Source of the DNA: Actinomycetes bacterium
GTDB taxonomy: Bacteria > Actinomycetota > Thermoleophilia > Gaiellales > F1-60-MAGs149
Reading direction: 5' to 3'
DNA: 39,554 nt
Assembly: GCA_025360225.1 (NCBI GenBank)
Contig: JANYCN010000083.1
Location: 1 to 39,554 of the forward strand
A model generated the notes under the pieces. That model ran no database searches, was not told the origin of the DNA, and saw only the letters and a program-made list of their open reading frames with translations. The position numbers and the translations under genes were made by a program. Below are positions 16,570 to 25,091 of this stretch, piece by piece. The stretch's first letter is position 1. Each line of letters begins with the position of its first letter.

Positions 16570-17414
16570 GCGACCAGCAGGAGCCCGGCGAGCACCAACG
16601 CCGCGCCGATCGCCGCGCCGATCCCCGGCCGTTCGCCGAGCACGAAGACCCCGAGCGCAGACGCGATCACCGGCTCGGCCAGCACGAGCGTCGTCACCGT
16701 CGGCGCGGGGAGCTGGCGCAGCGCACGGCCGAACAGGACGTAGGCGACGACCGTCGGGAAGATGCCGAGGTACACCACCGTGACGACGCCGCTCGGATGA
16801 GCGACCCAGCCGGGGCCGCTGAGCAGGAACGCCGGGACGAGGAGCGCGCCGGCGAGCCCAAACGAGCTCGTCATCACCGCGAGCGAGCTCTCACCGGTGG
16901 CGATCGCGGCCTTCGTCGTGACGGTGTAGCCGGCGTAGCCGAGGCCCGCCACGAGAGCGAGCCCGACACCGACCGGGTCGACCATCGACGTCGTCGGGCT
17001 GGCGAGAACGGCGATCCCGACGACGGCGATCGCGGTCGCCCCAACCCAGCGGCGGGTCGGGCGGCCCTGGCCGACGAGGAGCGCGATCAACCCGGCGAGC
17101 GGCGGGCCAGAGCCGATCGTGACGACGGTTCCCACGGCGACACCGGCGCGGTCGAGGCCGGCAAAGAACGCCAGCTGGAAGACGGCGACGAGCCCCGCCG
17201 AGAGGACGATCAGCCACGGCCGTCGAGGGCGGATCGCGACGCCGGAGAGCCGCGCGACGAGCAGAAGGCCGACGCCGCCGACGACGAGCCGGCCGGCGCC
17301 GACACCGACGGGGCTCGCGCCAGGAACTCCCAGGGCTCGCGCCGTGCCGGTCGTCGCGAACATCGTGGCGGCGACGAGCGTCTCCGCCACGGCCCGCCCG
17401 CGGGTGATCGTCAT
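16542..17414 (-). CDS. EamA/DMT-family membrane transporter
   Basis: A 290-residue protein with about ten transmembrane segments in two EamA repeats, the drug/metabolite transporter layout. The second-repeat ends with PTVVAYVLFGRALRQLPAPTVTTLVLAEPVIASALG, the usual 'A-x-x-x-x-L-E-P-V-x-A' motif. ATG 17414 is chosen because upstream sequence is Arg/Pro-rich and non-homologous. Substrate unknown. It is co-transcribed with the DUF3237 gene (4-base overlap). A 41-codon frame (17411-17536) also ends with a 4-base overlap at this ATG and could be a tiny leader gene, but I would not call it a protein. Confidence 0.85.
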   Translation of the reverse strand: MTITRGRAVAETLVAATMFATTGTARALGVPGASPVGVGAGRLVVGGVGLLLVARLSGVAIRPRRPWLIVLSAGLVAVFQLAFFAGLDRAGVAVGTVVTIGSGPPLAGLIALLVGQGRPTRRWVGATAIAVVGIAVLASPTTSMVDPVGVGLALVAGLGYAGYTVTTKAAIATGESSLAVMTSSFGLAGALLVPAFLLSGPGWVAHPSGVVTVVYLGIFPTVVAYVLFGRALRQLPAPTVTTLVLAEPVIASALGVFVLGERPGIGAAIGAALVLAGLLLVATDRVGSAP

Positions 17415-17578
17415 GCCCGGTCGCCCGACCAGAGCGCAGGTGGCGCCTGCACCGCCCGGCAGAGGCCGAGCAGGGCGAGATCGTCCTCGGCGCCCCGGGC
17501 GAGGAAGCGCGCGCACGCGAGGTGGTCCTGCGTCATCACACCTGGCAGAGTGCCATTCGCGACGCTCCCGGGCTCGTT

Positions 17579-17607
17579 GGATATATCGTACGCCTTTCGG
17601 ATATACT
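17579..17607 (+). promoter_or_regulatory. vapBC promoter with two GGATATA repeats
   Basis: GGATATA occurs at 17579-17585 and 17599-17605, exactly 20 bp apart (two helical turns). The second overlaps the -10 box TATACT (17602-17607). GTG 17615 begins 7 nt after the -10, so the antitoxin mRNA is probably leaderless. The repeats are the likely operator for VapB or VapBC autorepression. Confidence 0.55.
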
Positions 17608-17614
17608 CGGATGT

Positions 17615-17809
17615 GTGGGCAAGCATCTGATCGACGTCGACGAGGAGACGCTCTCGGCTGCGCGGGCGGAACTGGGTACCGCGACGATCAAAGGCACGGT
17701 GAACGAAGCGCTACGGCGAGTGACGAGCGACAGACAGCCGTTAATCGAAGCCGCGCTCGACGCGCTCGCGGCGACCGAGTTCGGCGAACGATCCGACGCG
17801 TGGCGGTAA
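17615..17809 (+). CDS. vapB: VapB-type antitoxin
   Basis: A 64-residue antitoxin. The N-terminus GKHLIDVDEETLSAARAELGTATIKGTVNEALRRV matches the ribbon-helix-helix DNA-binding part of VapB/type II antitoxins; the acidic, small C-terminal tail would wrap around the toxin. GTG 17615 is favoured over any upstream in-frame start by the homology start and the -10 box. The stop overlaps the toxin start by 10 bp, the usual antitoxin-first coupling. Confidence 0.85.
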   Translation: MGKHLIDVDEETLSAARAELGTATIKGTVNEALRRVTSDRQPLIEAALDALAATEFGERSDAWR

Positions 17810-18213
17810 CCCATCTGATCGATACGAGCGTGCTCACGCGGCTCGCTCAGCTAGCTGTCCGTTCCGTCATCGAACCGATGGCTCGGGCGGGACATCTCGT
17901 TCGCCCGAGCATCTGCGACCTTGAAATCGGTTTCTCTGCTCGATCCGCCGAGGAGTGGGATCGCCTCGCCTCCTCGCTTGGCGTGTTCGGCGTGATCGAG
18001 ACGAACGGCGATCACGTCCGACGGGCTCTTCAGGTGCAACGACTCCTAGCAGCGAGGAGCCAACGCGGACGGAAGGTCCCGGACCTTCTGGTAGCAGCGG
18101 CAGCCGAGGAGAAGGGCCTTGTGGTCCTGCACTACGACGCAGACTTCGAACGGATCGCGACGGTGACCGGTCAGCGGCATGAGTGGGTCGTTCCAGCCGG
18201 GTCAATCTCCTAG
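17800..18213 (+). CDS. vapC: VapC-type PIN-domain ribonuclease toxin
   Basis: A 137-residue PIN-domain RNase. The expected acidic residues are visible: Asp in HLIDTSVLTRL (about residue 8), Glu in ICDLEIGFSA (about 42), Asp in RGRKVPDLLVAAAAEE (about 95), and Asp in HYDADFERIA (about 113). Length and order match VapC. The toxin cleaves RNA (tRNA or rRNA in known cases) and is neutralised by the upstream VapB. The reading frame is intact with all catalytic positions, so it should be active. A GTG start overlaps the vapB 3' end. Confidence 0.9.
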   Translation: MAVTHLIDTSVLTRLAQLAVRSVIEPMARAGHLVRPSICDLEIGFSARSAEEWDRLASSLGVFGVIETNGDHVRRALQVQRLLAARSQRGRKVPDLLVAAAAEEKGLVVLHYDADFERIATVTGQRHEWVVPAGSIS

Positions 18214-18277
18214 CTAGAACCCGGCTCCGTGGGCGCCGCCGATGGGCTAAGCGCCCCGTCGCGCGCACCCCGGGAGG

Positions 18278-19039
18278 CTACAGCTCCCGTGCGACGGAGA
18301 CGGCGAGCCCGGCGACGATCTCGGGCCACACCACCGCGCCCTTCTCGGCGGTCGCGAGCGTCGCCTTCCAGAGCACGCCAGAGGCGGGGATGAAGTCGTC
18401 CGGCGCCGGCACAAGGTCGTAGCTCGGGTGGCGAGCGGAGGCATCGTCGACGGCGCGGTCGAACAGCACCTTCTCCGGACAGAGATGCAACATCAGCGAG
18501 GTCTCGAGGATCGCGGCGTGCTCGACGTCCCAGCCCTGGAAGTCGCCCTCGAACATCACCTCCATCGCGTGCTCGGAGAGGCCCGCAAACGCTGCCTCGA
18601 CGACCATGATGCGCACGCCGTCGGCGTGCGGCGAGCGCTCACGGGCGAGCACGGCGGCCTCGTAGATGAAGTTCGCGTTCTCGTAGTGCCAGTTCAACAG
18701 GACGAGGCGCTTGAAGCCGGAGCGCATCAGCTCGACGAGCACGTCCTCGACGACCGCCATCAGCGTGCGGGCGCTGACGCTGATCGTGCCGGGGAAGGTC
18801 TGCCCGCCGCCCGACAGGGGCCGCGAGCGGTACCCGTAGGTGATCGGCGGCGCGACCAGCAGGTCGTTCTCCTCCGCGATCGCGTGGGCGAGCGCGGAGG
18901 AGAGGTCGACGTCGCACGACACCGCCAGGTGCGGGCCGTGTTGCTCGGTGGAGCCGATCGGCAGCACGACTCCGGTGCCGCTTGCGGCGGCGTCCCGGAG
19001 CTCGGGCCAGGTCAGGTCGGCGTACCACCAGGAGCGCAT
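18278..19039 (-). CDS. crnA: Creatininase (creatinine amidohydrolase)
   Basis: Opens the creatinine ring to creatine. The 253-residue protein follows the Pseudomonas creatininase closely by recall. Metal-site motifs are LPIGSTEQHGPHL (Glu and His), CDVDL (Asp) and NWHYENANFI (His and Glu of the HYEN motif). SGGGQTFPGTIS and GWDVEHAAILETSLML are the other creatininase signatures; the latter carries the conserved Trp and Glu near the substrate. ATG 19039 is 4 bases after the permease stop, giving operon order creatinase, permease, creatininase. Retention of these motifs, not just the superfamily fold, is why I call true creatininase rather than a mycofactocin MftE-type relative. Confidence 0.9.
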   Translation of the reverse strand: MRSWWYADLTWPELRDAAASGTGVVLPIGSTEQHGPHLAVSCDVDLSSALAHAIAEENDLLVAPPITYGYRSRPLSGGGQTFPGTISVSARTLMAVVEDVLVELMRSGFKRLVLLNWHYENANFIYEAAVLARERSPHADGVRIMVVEAAFAGLSEHAMEVMFEGDFQGWDVEHAAILETSLMLHLCPEKVLFDRAVDDASARHPSYDLVPAPDDFIPASGVLWKATLATAEKGAVVWPEIVAGLAVSVAREL

Positions 19040-19043
19040 CAGG

Positions 19044-20474
19044 TCAGTCTCCGCCCGAGCTGCTCGGCACACCCATCAGGGAGTCGCCCGACACGGCGCG
19101 CGCGGCCAGCGCAAGCCCTGCGTAGAGGACACAGCCGAGCACCCACGCCTGGAAGATGACGACGCCGTCCGAGAAGATCCCCGACGGCGCGTCGAAGAAG
19201 GACGTCCACACGCCAGCGCCGTACGATCCGTACGCCATCGCGACGACGAGCGAAACGATCGCCGGCCAGTTCGCGACAGCAGCCTGATTCCAGGAGGGGA
19301 CCTTCGAGAGGTCACGGCTAAATCCAAGCCGCGATAGCACGAGCTGGTCGGTGTACATGATCGCCGTGGCGGTCGGTACCGTCACGGCCAGCAGGGCGAC
19401 GCTCTTGAAGAAGTTGCCCTGATCGGACGTCACCCACCACGCCATGAACCCACCGCCGGCGGCGAGGATCGCACACGTGTAGACGCGACGCCACCCGGGG
19501 ATCCCTCCGAGCAGGTTCTGCCCGGCGTTGAGCGCCTCGTAGTAGTTGGCGTCGTTGACCGCGACCTGCGAGGCGGTGGCGAGAACGAAGGCGACGATCG
19601 AGATGCCACCGAGCGAGAACGCGACGCCCTCGGCGACTCCCTTGAAGTTGTCCGCATTATCGATCCGTGCGGCCATGATCCACCCGGCAAGGGGGAAGAG
19701 GATCTGGCCGACGAAGAGCCCGATCGCGAGCGGCGGAACGACCGCCGAGAGCTTCGGCTTCGCGTAGCGGAAGAGGTCCGGCTCGTTCCCGTAGGTCGCG
19801 AACGAGATCGCGAGAGCGATCCCGCCCGCCATCGCCGTTCCCGAGTTCACGTGCATGTCGAGGACCTTGGAGTCGCTCGTCAGCGCCTTGATCACCGTCC
19901 ACACGACCCAGAGAAGCGTCGCCGGTGCCGCGACCCAACGCGCGAAGGCCGTGATGCCGGTGAACCCGAGGACGTTGTTGACGATCCCGACGATCGCGAT
20001 GATCACGCCGATCGTCACGACGCTGTCCAAGCCGTAGAGGCTGCCCCAGATGCCCGCGAGGAAGTTCGCCTGGAACCCGACCCAGCCGAGCGGCAGGATC
20101 ATCACGAGGATCGATACGAGCCACGAGCCGGCTGCGCCGAACACCGACCGGCTCATCAGGGCATGCGTCTGGCCACGCCAGGCGCCGAGATAGGCGGCCG
20201 GGATCGCATACGCGAGGTAGGCGATGGCGCTGACCGAGACGATCTTCAGCATCTCGTTCATGCCGTAGCCGGAGCCGTACAGGTCCATCCCGAGCGCCAT
20301 GTAGGAGAACCCGGCGTACAGCGTGATCCAGAGCGGGACGTGGTGCGTCCACGTGCCGCGCCGGACCTCGAGCGGCACGATCCCGTCGTGGCTCGAGGAG
20401 TAGTCGTGCGAGATCTCCCGCGATCGCTCCTCGCTATCAGAGATCGCGTGCGTGCCGCTCACTGCCTCGCTCAT
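19044..20474 (-). CDS. NCS1-family permease, probable creatinine/creatine or cytosine importer
   Basis: A 476-residue membrane protein with about 12 TM segments. The polar N-terminus (SEERSREISHDYSSSHDGIVPLEVRRGTW) is typical of CodB/NCS1 permeases. TLYAGFSYMALGMDLYGSGYG and YAIPAAYLGAWRGQTHALMSR cover TM1-TM2, where NCS1 proteins have the conserved Gly-rich sites. ATG 20474 has GGAAGGACAGG just upstream, a clear Shine-Dalgarno, unlike most genes here. It lies between creatinase and creatininase genes, so the substrate is likely creatinine or creatine; this is inferred from context, because NCS1 proteins in general carry cytosine, purines, allantoin or hydantoins. Confidence 0.85.
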   Translation of the reverse strand: MSEAVSGTHAISDSEERSREISHDYSSSHDGIVPLEVRRGTWTHHVPLWITLYAGFSYMALGMDLYGSGYGMNEMLKIVSVSAIAYLAYAIPAAYLGAWRGQTHALMSRSVFGAAGSWLVSILVMILPLGWVGFQANFLAGIWGSLYGLDSVVTIGVIIAIVGIVNNVLGFTGITAFARWVAAPATLLWVVWTVIKALTSDSKVLDMHVNSGTAMAGGIALAISFATYGNEPDLFRYAKPKLSAVVPPLAIGLFVGQILFPLAGWIMAARIDNADNFKGVAEGVAFSLGGISIVAFVLATASQVAVNDANYYEALNAGQNLLGGIPGWRRVYTCAILAAGGGFMAWWVTSDQGNFFKSVALLAVTVPTATAIMYTDQLVLSRLGFSRDLSKVPSWNQAAVANWPAIVSLVVAMAYGSYGAGVWTSFFDAPSGIFSDGVVIFQAWVLGCVLYAGLALAARAVSGDSLMGVPSSSGGD

Positions 20475-20503
20475 GCCTGTCCTTCCTTCCCGGGGGGACA
20501 TCT

Positions 20504-21727
20504 TCAGCTGACGATGTTAGTTGATGGGCCGTACGGAAAGCCGGTGATGTTCCGGTTGCCGTCCTCCGTGATCACGAGGATGTCGTGCTCGCGGTAGCCG
20601 CCAGCTCCCGGCTCGCCTTCAGGGAGCATGATCATCGGCTCCATCGAGACGACCATCCCTGGCTCGAGCACGGTCTCGATGTCCTCGCGCAGCTCAAGCC
20701 CGGCCTCCCGTCCGTAGTAGTGGCTGAGCACGCCAAAGCTGTGCCCGTAGCCGAACGTGCGGTGCTGGAGGAGGTCGTGCCTGCGGTAGATCTCGTTCAG
20801 CTCGGCGGCAACGTCGCAGCACCGGGCGCCGGGCACCAGGAGCTCGATGCCGCGCTCGTGCACCTCGACGTTGACGTCCCAGAGCCGACGCGACGCGTCG
20901 TCGCACGCTCCGGCGAAGAGCGTCCGCTCGAGCGCGACGTAGTAACCGCCGACCATCGGGAAGCAGTTCAGGCTCAGGATGTCTCCGTGCTCGATGCGCC
21001 TGCTCGTTACCGGGTTGTGGGCACCGTCGGTGTTGATGCCGGACTGGAACCAGACCCACGTGTCCATCAGCTCGGCGTGAGGCCACGTGCGCGCGATCTC
21101 GCGCACCATCGCCTGCGTGCCGGCGAGGGCGACCTCGTACTCCGGCACGCCGACGGCGATCGCGTCACGGACGGCGTAGCCGCCAACGTCGGCGACGCGG
21201 GCGCACTCCGTGATGTGGGCGATCTCCGCGGCGCTCTTGACCATCCTCTGACGCATGCATGCTGCGCTGATGTCGACCAGCGCGATGCCCGGCAGGGCAG
21301 CCTCGAGCTTGGCCTTCGTCTGCACCGTGATGAAGTCGAGCTCGACGCCGAGACGCCGCGCCCCCGTGGACAGCACCTCGCGGACGGCGCGGAAGTAGTT
21401 GTCGCGCTGCCAGTCGGTGTAGACGAGGTTCTCCCCGTACGTGCGGCGGTATGGCTGGCCGGCGTCGATGTTCGCCGAGATCGACGTCTGCGTGTCGTGC
21501 GACACGACGAGCCCGTACAGGCGTCCGAAGTGGCAGAAGACGAGGTCGCCGTAGTAGTCGATGTTCTGATAGCTCGAGAAGAGCACGGCCTGCAGGTCGA
21601 GCTCGAGCATCGTCCCGCGCACCCCGGCGAGGCGGCGTTCCATCTCCGCAGCGGGGAACATCGGCGTCGCCTTCGCGCCGTTCGGGATCGCGATCAGGCT
21701 CGGGCGATCAGGTTGGGCAACGGCCAT
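20504..21727 (-). CDS. Creatinase (creatine amidinohydrolase)
   Basis: Hydrolyses creatine to sarcosine and urea. The 407-residue length equals the family norm (about 403-410). It has the pita-bread fold of M24 enzymes but not their metal residues. Long stretches match Pseudomonas creatinase by recall: SYQNIDYYGDLVFCHFGR, YTDWQRDNYFRAVRE, DTWVWFQSGINTDGAHNPVT, FGYGHSFGVLSHYYGREAG and EPGMVVSMEPMIMLPEG. The His of GYGHSFG is the catalytic base. The start ATG 21727 has GAGGAG five bases upstream. It heads an operon with the permease (29 bp downstream) and creatininase, opposite the PucR regulator. This is the clearest functional assignment in the window. Confidence 0.95.
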   Translation of the reverse strand: MAVAQPDRPSLIAIPNGAKATPMFPAAEMERRLAGVRGTMLELDLQAVLFSSYQNIDYYGDLVFCHFGRLYGLVVSHDTQTSISANIDAGQPYRRTYGENLVYTDWQRDNYFRAVREVLSTGARRLGVELDFITVQTKAKLEAALPGIALVDISAACMRQRMVKSAAEIAHITECARVADVGGYAVRDAIAVGVPEYEVALAGTQAMVREIARTWPHAELMDTWVWFQSGINTDGAHNPVTSRRIEHGDILSLNCFPMVGGYYVALERTLFAGACDDASRRLWDVNVEVHERGIELLVPGARCCDVAAELNEIYRRHDLLQHRTFGYGHSFGVLSHYYGREAGLELREDIETVLEPGMVVSMEPMIMLPEGEPGAGGYREHDILVITEDGNRNITGFPYGPSTNIVS

Positions 21728-21812
21728 GTGGGCTCCTCGCTCGACGATGCGGACAGTCTCCCGCGTCGGACCGACCAGGGGAAGGGGATGGAGCGCTAGA
21801 CTTCTCTACCTG

Positions 21813-22931
21813 ATGGTGGAGGAACATCCACTCTCGCTCCGTGCTCTCGTCGCGATCCCGGCCCATCGGATCGAGGTGCTGGTCGCCGATCGCCTCGATC
21901 GGACGATCCGCTTCGTCCACACCAGCGAGATGCCCGACCCAGGCAAGTACCTCGAGGGCGGCGAGGTCGTGCTCACCGCCGGGTTGTGGTACGTGCATGG
22001 CACCCCTGCAGCGACGTTCGTCGCCGAGCTCGCCACCGCCGGCGCGCTGGCGATCGGCTTCGGCGTCACCCCCGCCGTTCCCGAGGTGCCAGCAGAGCTC
22101 GCCGCAGCCTGCCGACGGCACCGCCTGACGTTGTTTCGCATACCACCTGGCGTGCCATTCCTCGCGATCGAGACGTCTTTCGTCGAGCGGTTCGTCGCCC
22201 TGTCGGAACGCCGCTACGCGGCCGAGCTGTTCGACCTGGTGCTCGCTGGCGAGTCACAGCACCCCGCGGTCGCTGCGCGGCTCAGGACGTTCGGGATCGA
22301 TCCAGCTCGCGCGATCGTGGCGCTGCACGCCTCGACCCCCGACCCGCCGAAGCACCTCGGCTCCGTGGAGACGTTGCTCCGCCACGCCGACGTGCAGGCG
22401 GCCGTCGCGCCGCACGCTGAAGGGATCTCGCTCGTCGTCGCCTGGCCGACGGGCGACGTCGGCGCGCTCGCGCGCGCCCTGCACGAGCGCCTCGGGGACG
22501 ACATCGCGGTCGGTGCCGGCAGCATCGCCGCGAACGCTCACGGCCTGCGACGCAGCGTGATCGAATCCCGCCACGCCTGCGCCTTCGCCCACCGCCGCCG
22601 CGACGCCGGCTATGCCACGCACGATGCAGTGGCGTCGAACGCCATGCTCCTCGCGATCCAGGACGACGCGGTGATCGACGCCTTCGTCGAGCAACTGCGT
22701 CCCCTGACGGAGCAGGATGCGGCACGTGGCAGCGCGCTCGTCGCGACGCTCGAGGCGTTCCTCAGCAACGGGTCGCGTTACGCCGAGACGGCCGCGCGCC
22801 TCCACGTCCACGTGAACACCCTCCGTAAACGGCTCGAGCGGATCGAGATCCTCACCGGGCGCGATCTGACGCGGACGGACGACGTCGTCGACCTCTACCT
22901 GGCGCTGCGCGCTTCGGCGTCGACCGTGTAA
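21813..22931 (+). CDS. PucR-family transcriptional regulator
   Basis: A 372-residue cytoplasmic regulator. The N-terminal PucR domain (about residues 8-125) reads VHTSEMPDPGKYLEGGEVVLTAGL, the family hallmark. A middle GGDEF-like/CdaR region follows. The C-terminal helix-turn-helix (HTH_30, about 325-365) is YAETAARLHVHVNTLRKRLERIEILTGRDL. PucR proteins sense purine, ureide or related nitrogen metabolites. It is divergent from creatinase with 85 bp between starts, so it probably controls the creatinine operon and itself. ATG 21813 is chosen from domain start; TAGACT lies 10 nt upstream. No clear inverted operator is visible in the gap. Confidence 0.88.
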   Translation: MVEEHPLSLRALVAIPAHRIEVLVADRLDRTIRFVHTSEMPDPGKYLEGGEVVLTAGLWYVHGTPAATFVAELATAGALAIGFGVTPAVPEVPAELAAACRRHRLTLFRIPPGVPFLAIETSFVERFVALSERRYAAELFDLVLAGESQHPAVAARLRTFGIDPARAIVALHASTPDPPKHLGSVETLLRHADVQAAVAPHAEGISLVVAWPTGDVGALARALHERLGDDIAVGAGSIAANAHGLRRSVIESRHACAFAHRRRDAGYATHDAVASNAMLLAIQDDAVIDAFVEQLRPLTEQDAARGSALVATLEAFLSNGSRYAETAARLHVHVNTLRKRLERIEILTGRDLTRTDDVVDLYLALRASASTV

Positions 22932-22939
22932 CGGCGCCG

Positions 22940-23392
22940 TCAGGAGACGCCGATGTCCTCGTTCCAGACGAACGGGTTCGCAGCGATCCAGCCACCGAGC
23001 AGGTCGATGCAGGTCTCATCGGCGAGATCGACCACCTCGAAGCCAAGCCCGGCGAGCCAGTCGTGCCCGCCATGGAAGTTGACGCTCTCGCCGAGGACGA
23101 CGCGGGAGATGTTGAACTGGCGGACGAGGCCCGAGCAGTACCAGCAAGGGGACAGCGTTGTCACCATCGTCATGCCGCGGTAGCTGCGCTGTCGACCGGC
23201 CTTGCGGAACGCGTCCGTCTCGCCGTGCAGCGACGGATCGCCGAGCTGCACGCGCTGGTTGTGTCCGCGTCCGACGAGCGTCCCGTCCGCGGCGAAGAGC
23301 GCCGCGCCGATCGGGATCCCGCCAGCTGCGAGCCCGATTCGCGCCTCCTCGAGCGCGACCTGCAGCATCGCGCGATCGTCAGGCATCGACAT
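22940..23392 (-). CDS. Zn-dependent cytosine deaminase-type enzyme, possible creatinine deaminase
   Basis: A 150-residue CDA-superfamily deaminase of the yeast FCY1-like (small) type, not the large bacterial CodA. EEARIGLAAGGIPIGAAL, GRGHNQRVQLGDPSLHGETDAF (zinc His and catalytic Glu in HGE) and TTLSPCWYCSGLV (PCxxC zinc ligands) align with yeast cytosine deaminase. The conserved VVLGESVNFHGGHDWL and a C-terminal EDIG are also shared. Some such enzymes act on creatinine, guanine or cytosine. Being 0.9-4.7 kb from creatinase/creatininase, creatinine deamination to N-methylhydantoin is plausible but inferred. It overlaps the upstream gene by 14 bp; start is ATG 23392 or the ATG two codons later. 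It ends 8 bases after the convergent pucR stop. Confidence 0.8.
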   Translation of the reverse strand: MSMPDDRAMLQVALEEARIGLAAGGIPIGAALFAADGTLVGRGHNQRVQLGDPSLHGETDAFRKAGRQRSYRGMTMVTTLSPCWYCSGLVRQFNISRVVLGESVNFHGGHDWLAGLGFEVVDLADETCIDLLGGWIAANPFVWNEDIGVS

Positions 23393-23849
23393 AGGTATAG
23401 CGGAAGTCGCAGCAGGAAGCACCCTGCATCAGCGTCTGGGTGCGCTCGAGCCTGAGGCGGGCGTCGTAGCCCTGGCAGAACACGCCGTCGCGGTTGCAGG
23501 ACAGGATCCCGCCGATCGCGCCGAGCCCCATCTCCCGGTAGGTCTCGGCGTAGCGGCAACGGGTGACGTTGAAGTGAAACGCCGTCTCGGACGCCTCGAT
23601 CACGTCGACCTCGAGCGCGCCGTCGAGCGACCACAGCTTGGAGAGCTCCTGGAACGTCGCCATGCTCGTGCCGCCGACGGTGCGTTCCGCGAAGGACGCT
23701 CCGGCCGCGATCGCTGCGCGCTCAATCGCCCGCGTGAGGATCGCGCGCGCCGCCTCCTCGCCGACCGCCGCGACCATCTCCTCGTAGATCGGCGCGATCA
23801 CCTCGGCCTCGATCTTCCGGCGTTGCAGGATCGGCAGCTCACCATCCAT
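23379..23849 (-). CDS. L-2-amino-thiazoline-4-carboxylic acid hydrolase-family protein
   Basis: A 156-residue protein with the motif set of the ATC-hydrolase family: QRRKIEAEVIAPIYEEM, FNVTRCRYAETYREMGL, GGILSCNRDGVFCQGYD, and RTQTLMQGASCCDFRY. The conserved Cys/Asn/Arg/Asp residues in CNRD and CDFRY are intact. In Pseudomonas the founding member opens the thiazoline ring of ATC to N-carbamoyl-cysteine. Here it is next to a deaminase that may make N-methylhydantoin, so a heterocyclic ring-opening role in creatinine breakdown is an attractive but untested idea. ATG 23849 is 11 bases after the ALA-synthase stop, and its end overlaps the deaminase, so all three are one operon. Confidence 0.82.
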   Translation of the reverse strand: MDGELPILQRRKIEAEVIAPIYEEMVAAVGEEAARAILTRAIERAAIAAGASFAERTVGGTSMATFQELSKLWSLDGALEVDVIEASETAFHFNVTRCRYAETYREMGLGAIGGILSCNRDGVFCQGYDARLRLERTQTLMQGASCCDFRYTYVDA

Positions 23850-23860
23850 CGAGCGGGAGC

Positions 23861-25075
23861 CTACACCGATCGCGACAGGAGCGGAAGCCCGAGGTGCGAC
23901 CATGTCTCGACGGCGGCGACGAGCAGGTGCGCCTCGTCCTCATCGGTGTGCAGCGGCGACGGCGTCAGGCGCAACCGCTCGCTCCCGCGCGCAACCGTCG
24001 GATAGTTGATCGGCTGGACGTAGATGCCGTGGCTGAGGAGCCGCTCGCTCGCGGCGGTGCAGCGCTCCGCGTCTCCGATCAGGACGGGCACGATGTGGCT
24101 CTCGTCCGACATCACCGGGATGCCGGCGGTGACGAGCCGGTCGCGAAGACGGCCGACGCGTGCAAAGAGCTCGTCGCGCTCGGTGTCGGAGCGACGCAGG
24201 TGGCCGATGCTCGCCATCGCCGCAGCGACGACGACGGGCGAGAGCGAGGTCGTGAAGATGAACCCAGGGCCGTAGGAACGCACGAGATCAACGACCGTCT
24301 CCGAGGCCGCGATGTAGCCGCCCATCGCACCGACCGCCTTCGCGAGGGTGCCCTGGATCACGTCGACGCGGTCGGCGATGCCGAGCGCCGCGGCGACGCC
24401 AGCTCCCTGGGGGCCGTACATGCCGACGGCGTGCACCTCGTCGAGGTAGGTAAGCGCGCCGTAGCGCTGCGCAACGTCGACGATCGCCGCGATCGGAGCG
24501 ATGTCACCATCCATCGAGTAGACCGACTCGAAGGCGACGATCCGCGGGCGCCCGGACGGGATCGCGGCGAGCAGCGCGGTCAGATGCTCGACGTCGTTGT
24601 GACGGAACACCTGCACCTCGGCCGAGGTGCGGCGCATCCCCTCGATCATCGAGTTGTGGTTCAGCTCGTCGGAGAGGATCACGCAGCCGGGGAGCATGTC
24701 CCCGAGCGTGGAGAGAGCGGTCAGGTTCGCCAGGTAGCCGCAGGCGAACAGGAGCGCCGCGGGCTTCCCATGCCAGTCGGCGATCTCCCGCTCGAGCGCG
24801 ACGTGGTAGCTCGTCGTGCCGGAGATGTTGCGCGTGCCGCCGCTCCCGGCGCCGGTGCGTGCCGCGGCCGCCGAGGCCTCAACGACGACCGGGTTGCGCG
24901 ACATGCCGAGGTAGTCGTTCGAGCACCAGACGGTCACCCGGCGGTCGCCGTCGACGCTGTGGTGCACGGCGCCGGCGCCGACCTCCGGGAGACGGGAGAG
25001 CTCTGCGAAGGTGCGGTAGCGGCCTTCGGCGCGTAGACGATCAAGCGCCTCGGTGAAGATCGCCTCGTAGCTCAC
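23861..25075 (-). CDS. 5-Aminolevulinate synthase (C4-pathway type)
   Basis: A PLP-dependent alpha-oxoamine synthase of 404 residues, condensing glycine and succinyl-CoA to 5-aminolevulinate. Landmarks: [17 protein letters not shown] (ALAS N-terminus), [82 protein letters not shown] (PLP Asp and His), and [13 protein letters not shown] with the Lys of the Schiff base. Close relatives make 8-amino-7-oxononanoate or 2-amino-3-ketobutyrate, but GTRNISGT and the N-terminus favour ALAS. GTG 25075 has TATCCT 7 nt upstream. It heads a three-gene operon with the ATC-hydrolase-like and deaminase genes. In Actinobacteria ALAS often serves C5N-unit natural products rather than haem. Confidence 0.85.
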   Translation of the reverse strand: MSYEAIFTEALDRLRAEGRYRTFAELSRLPEVGAGAVHHSVDGDRRVTVWCSNDYLGMSRNPVVVEASAAAARTGAGSGGTRNISGTTSYHVALEREIADWHGKPAALLFACGYLANLTALSTLGDMLPGCVILSDELNHNSMIEGMRRTSAEVQVFRHNDVEHLTALLAAIPSGRPRIVAFESVYSMDGDIAPIAAIVDVAQRYGALTYLDEVHAVGMYGPQGAGVAAALGIADRVDVIQGTLAKAVGAMGGYIAASETVVDLVRSYGPGFIFTTSLSPVVVAAAMASIGHLRRSDTERDELFARVGRLRDRLVTAGIPVMSDESHIVPVLIGDAERCTAASERLLSHGIYVQPINYPTVARGSERLRLTPSPLHTDEDEAHLLVAAVETWSHLGLPLLSRSV

Positions 25076-25091
25076 AAGCCTCAGGATACTG

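Noticed and set aside
17411-17536. 41-codon frame overlapping the EamA start by 4 bases
   Set aside because: The overlap is suggestive, but the frame has no ribosome binding site, no homology and no good start; kept only as a note.
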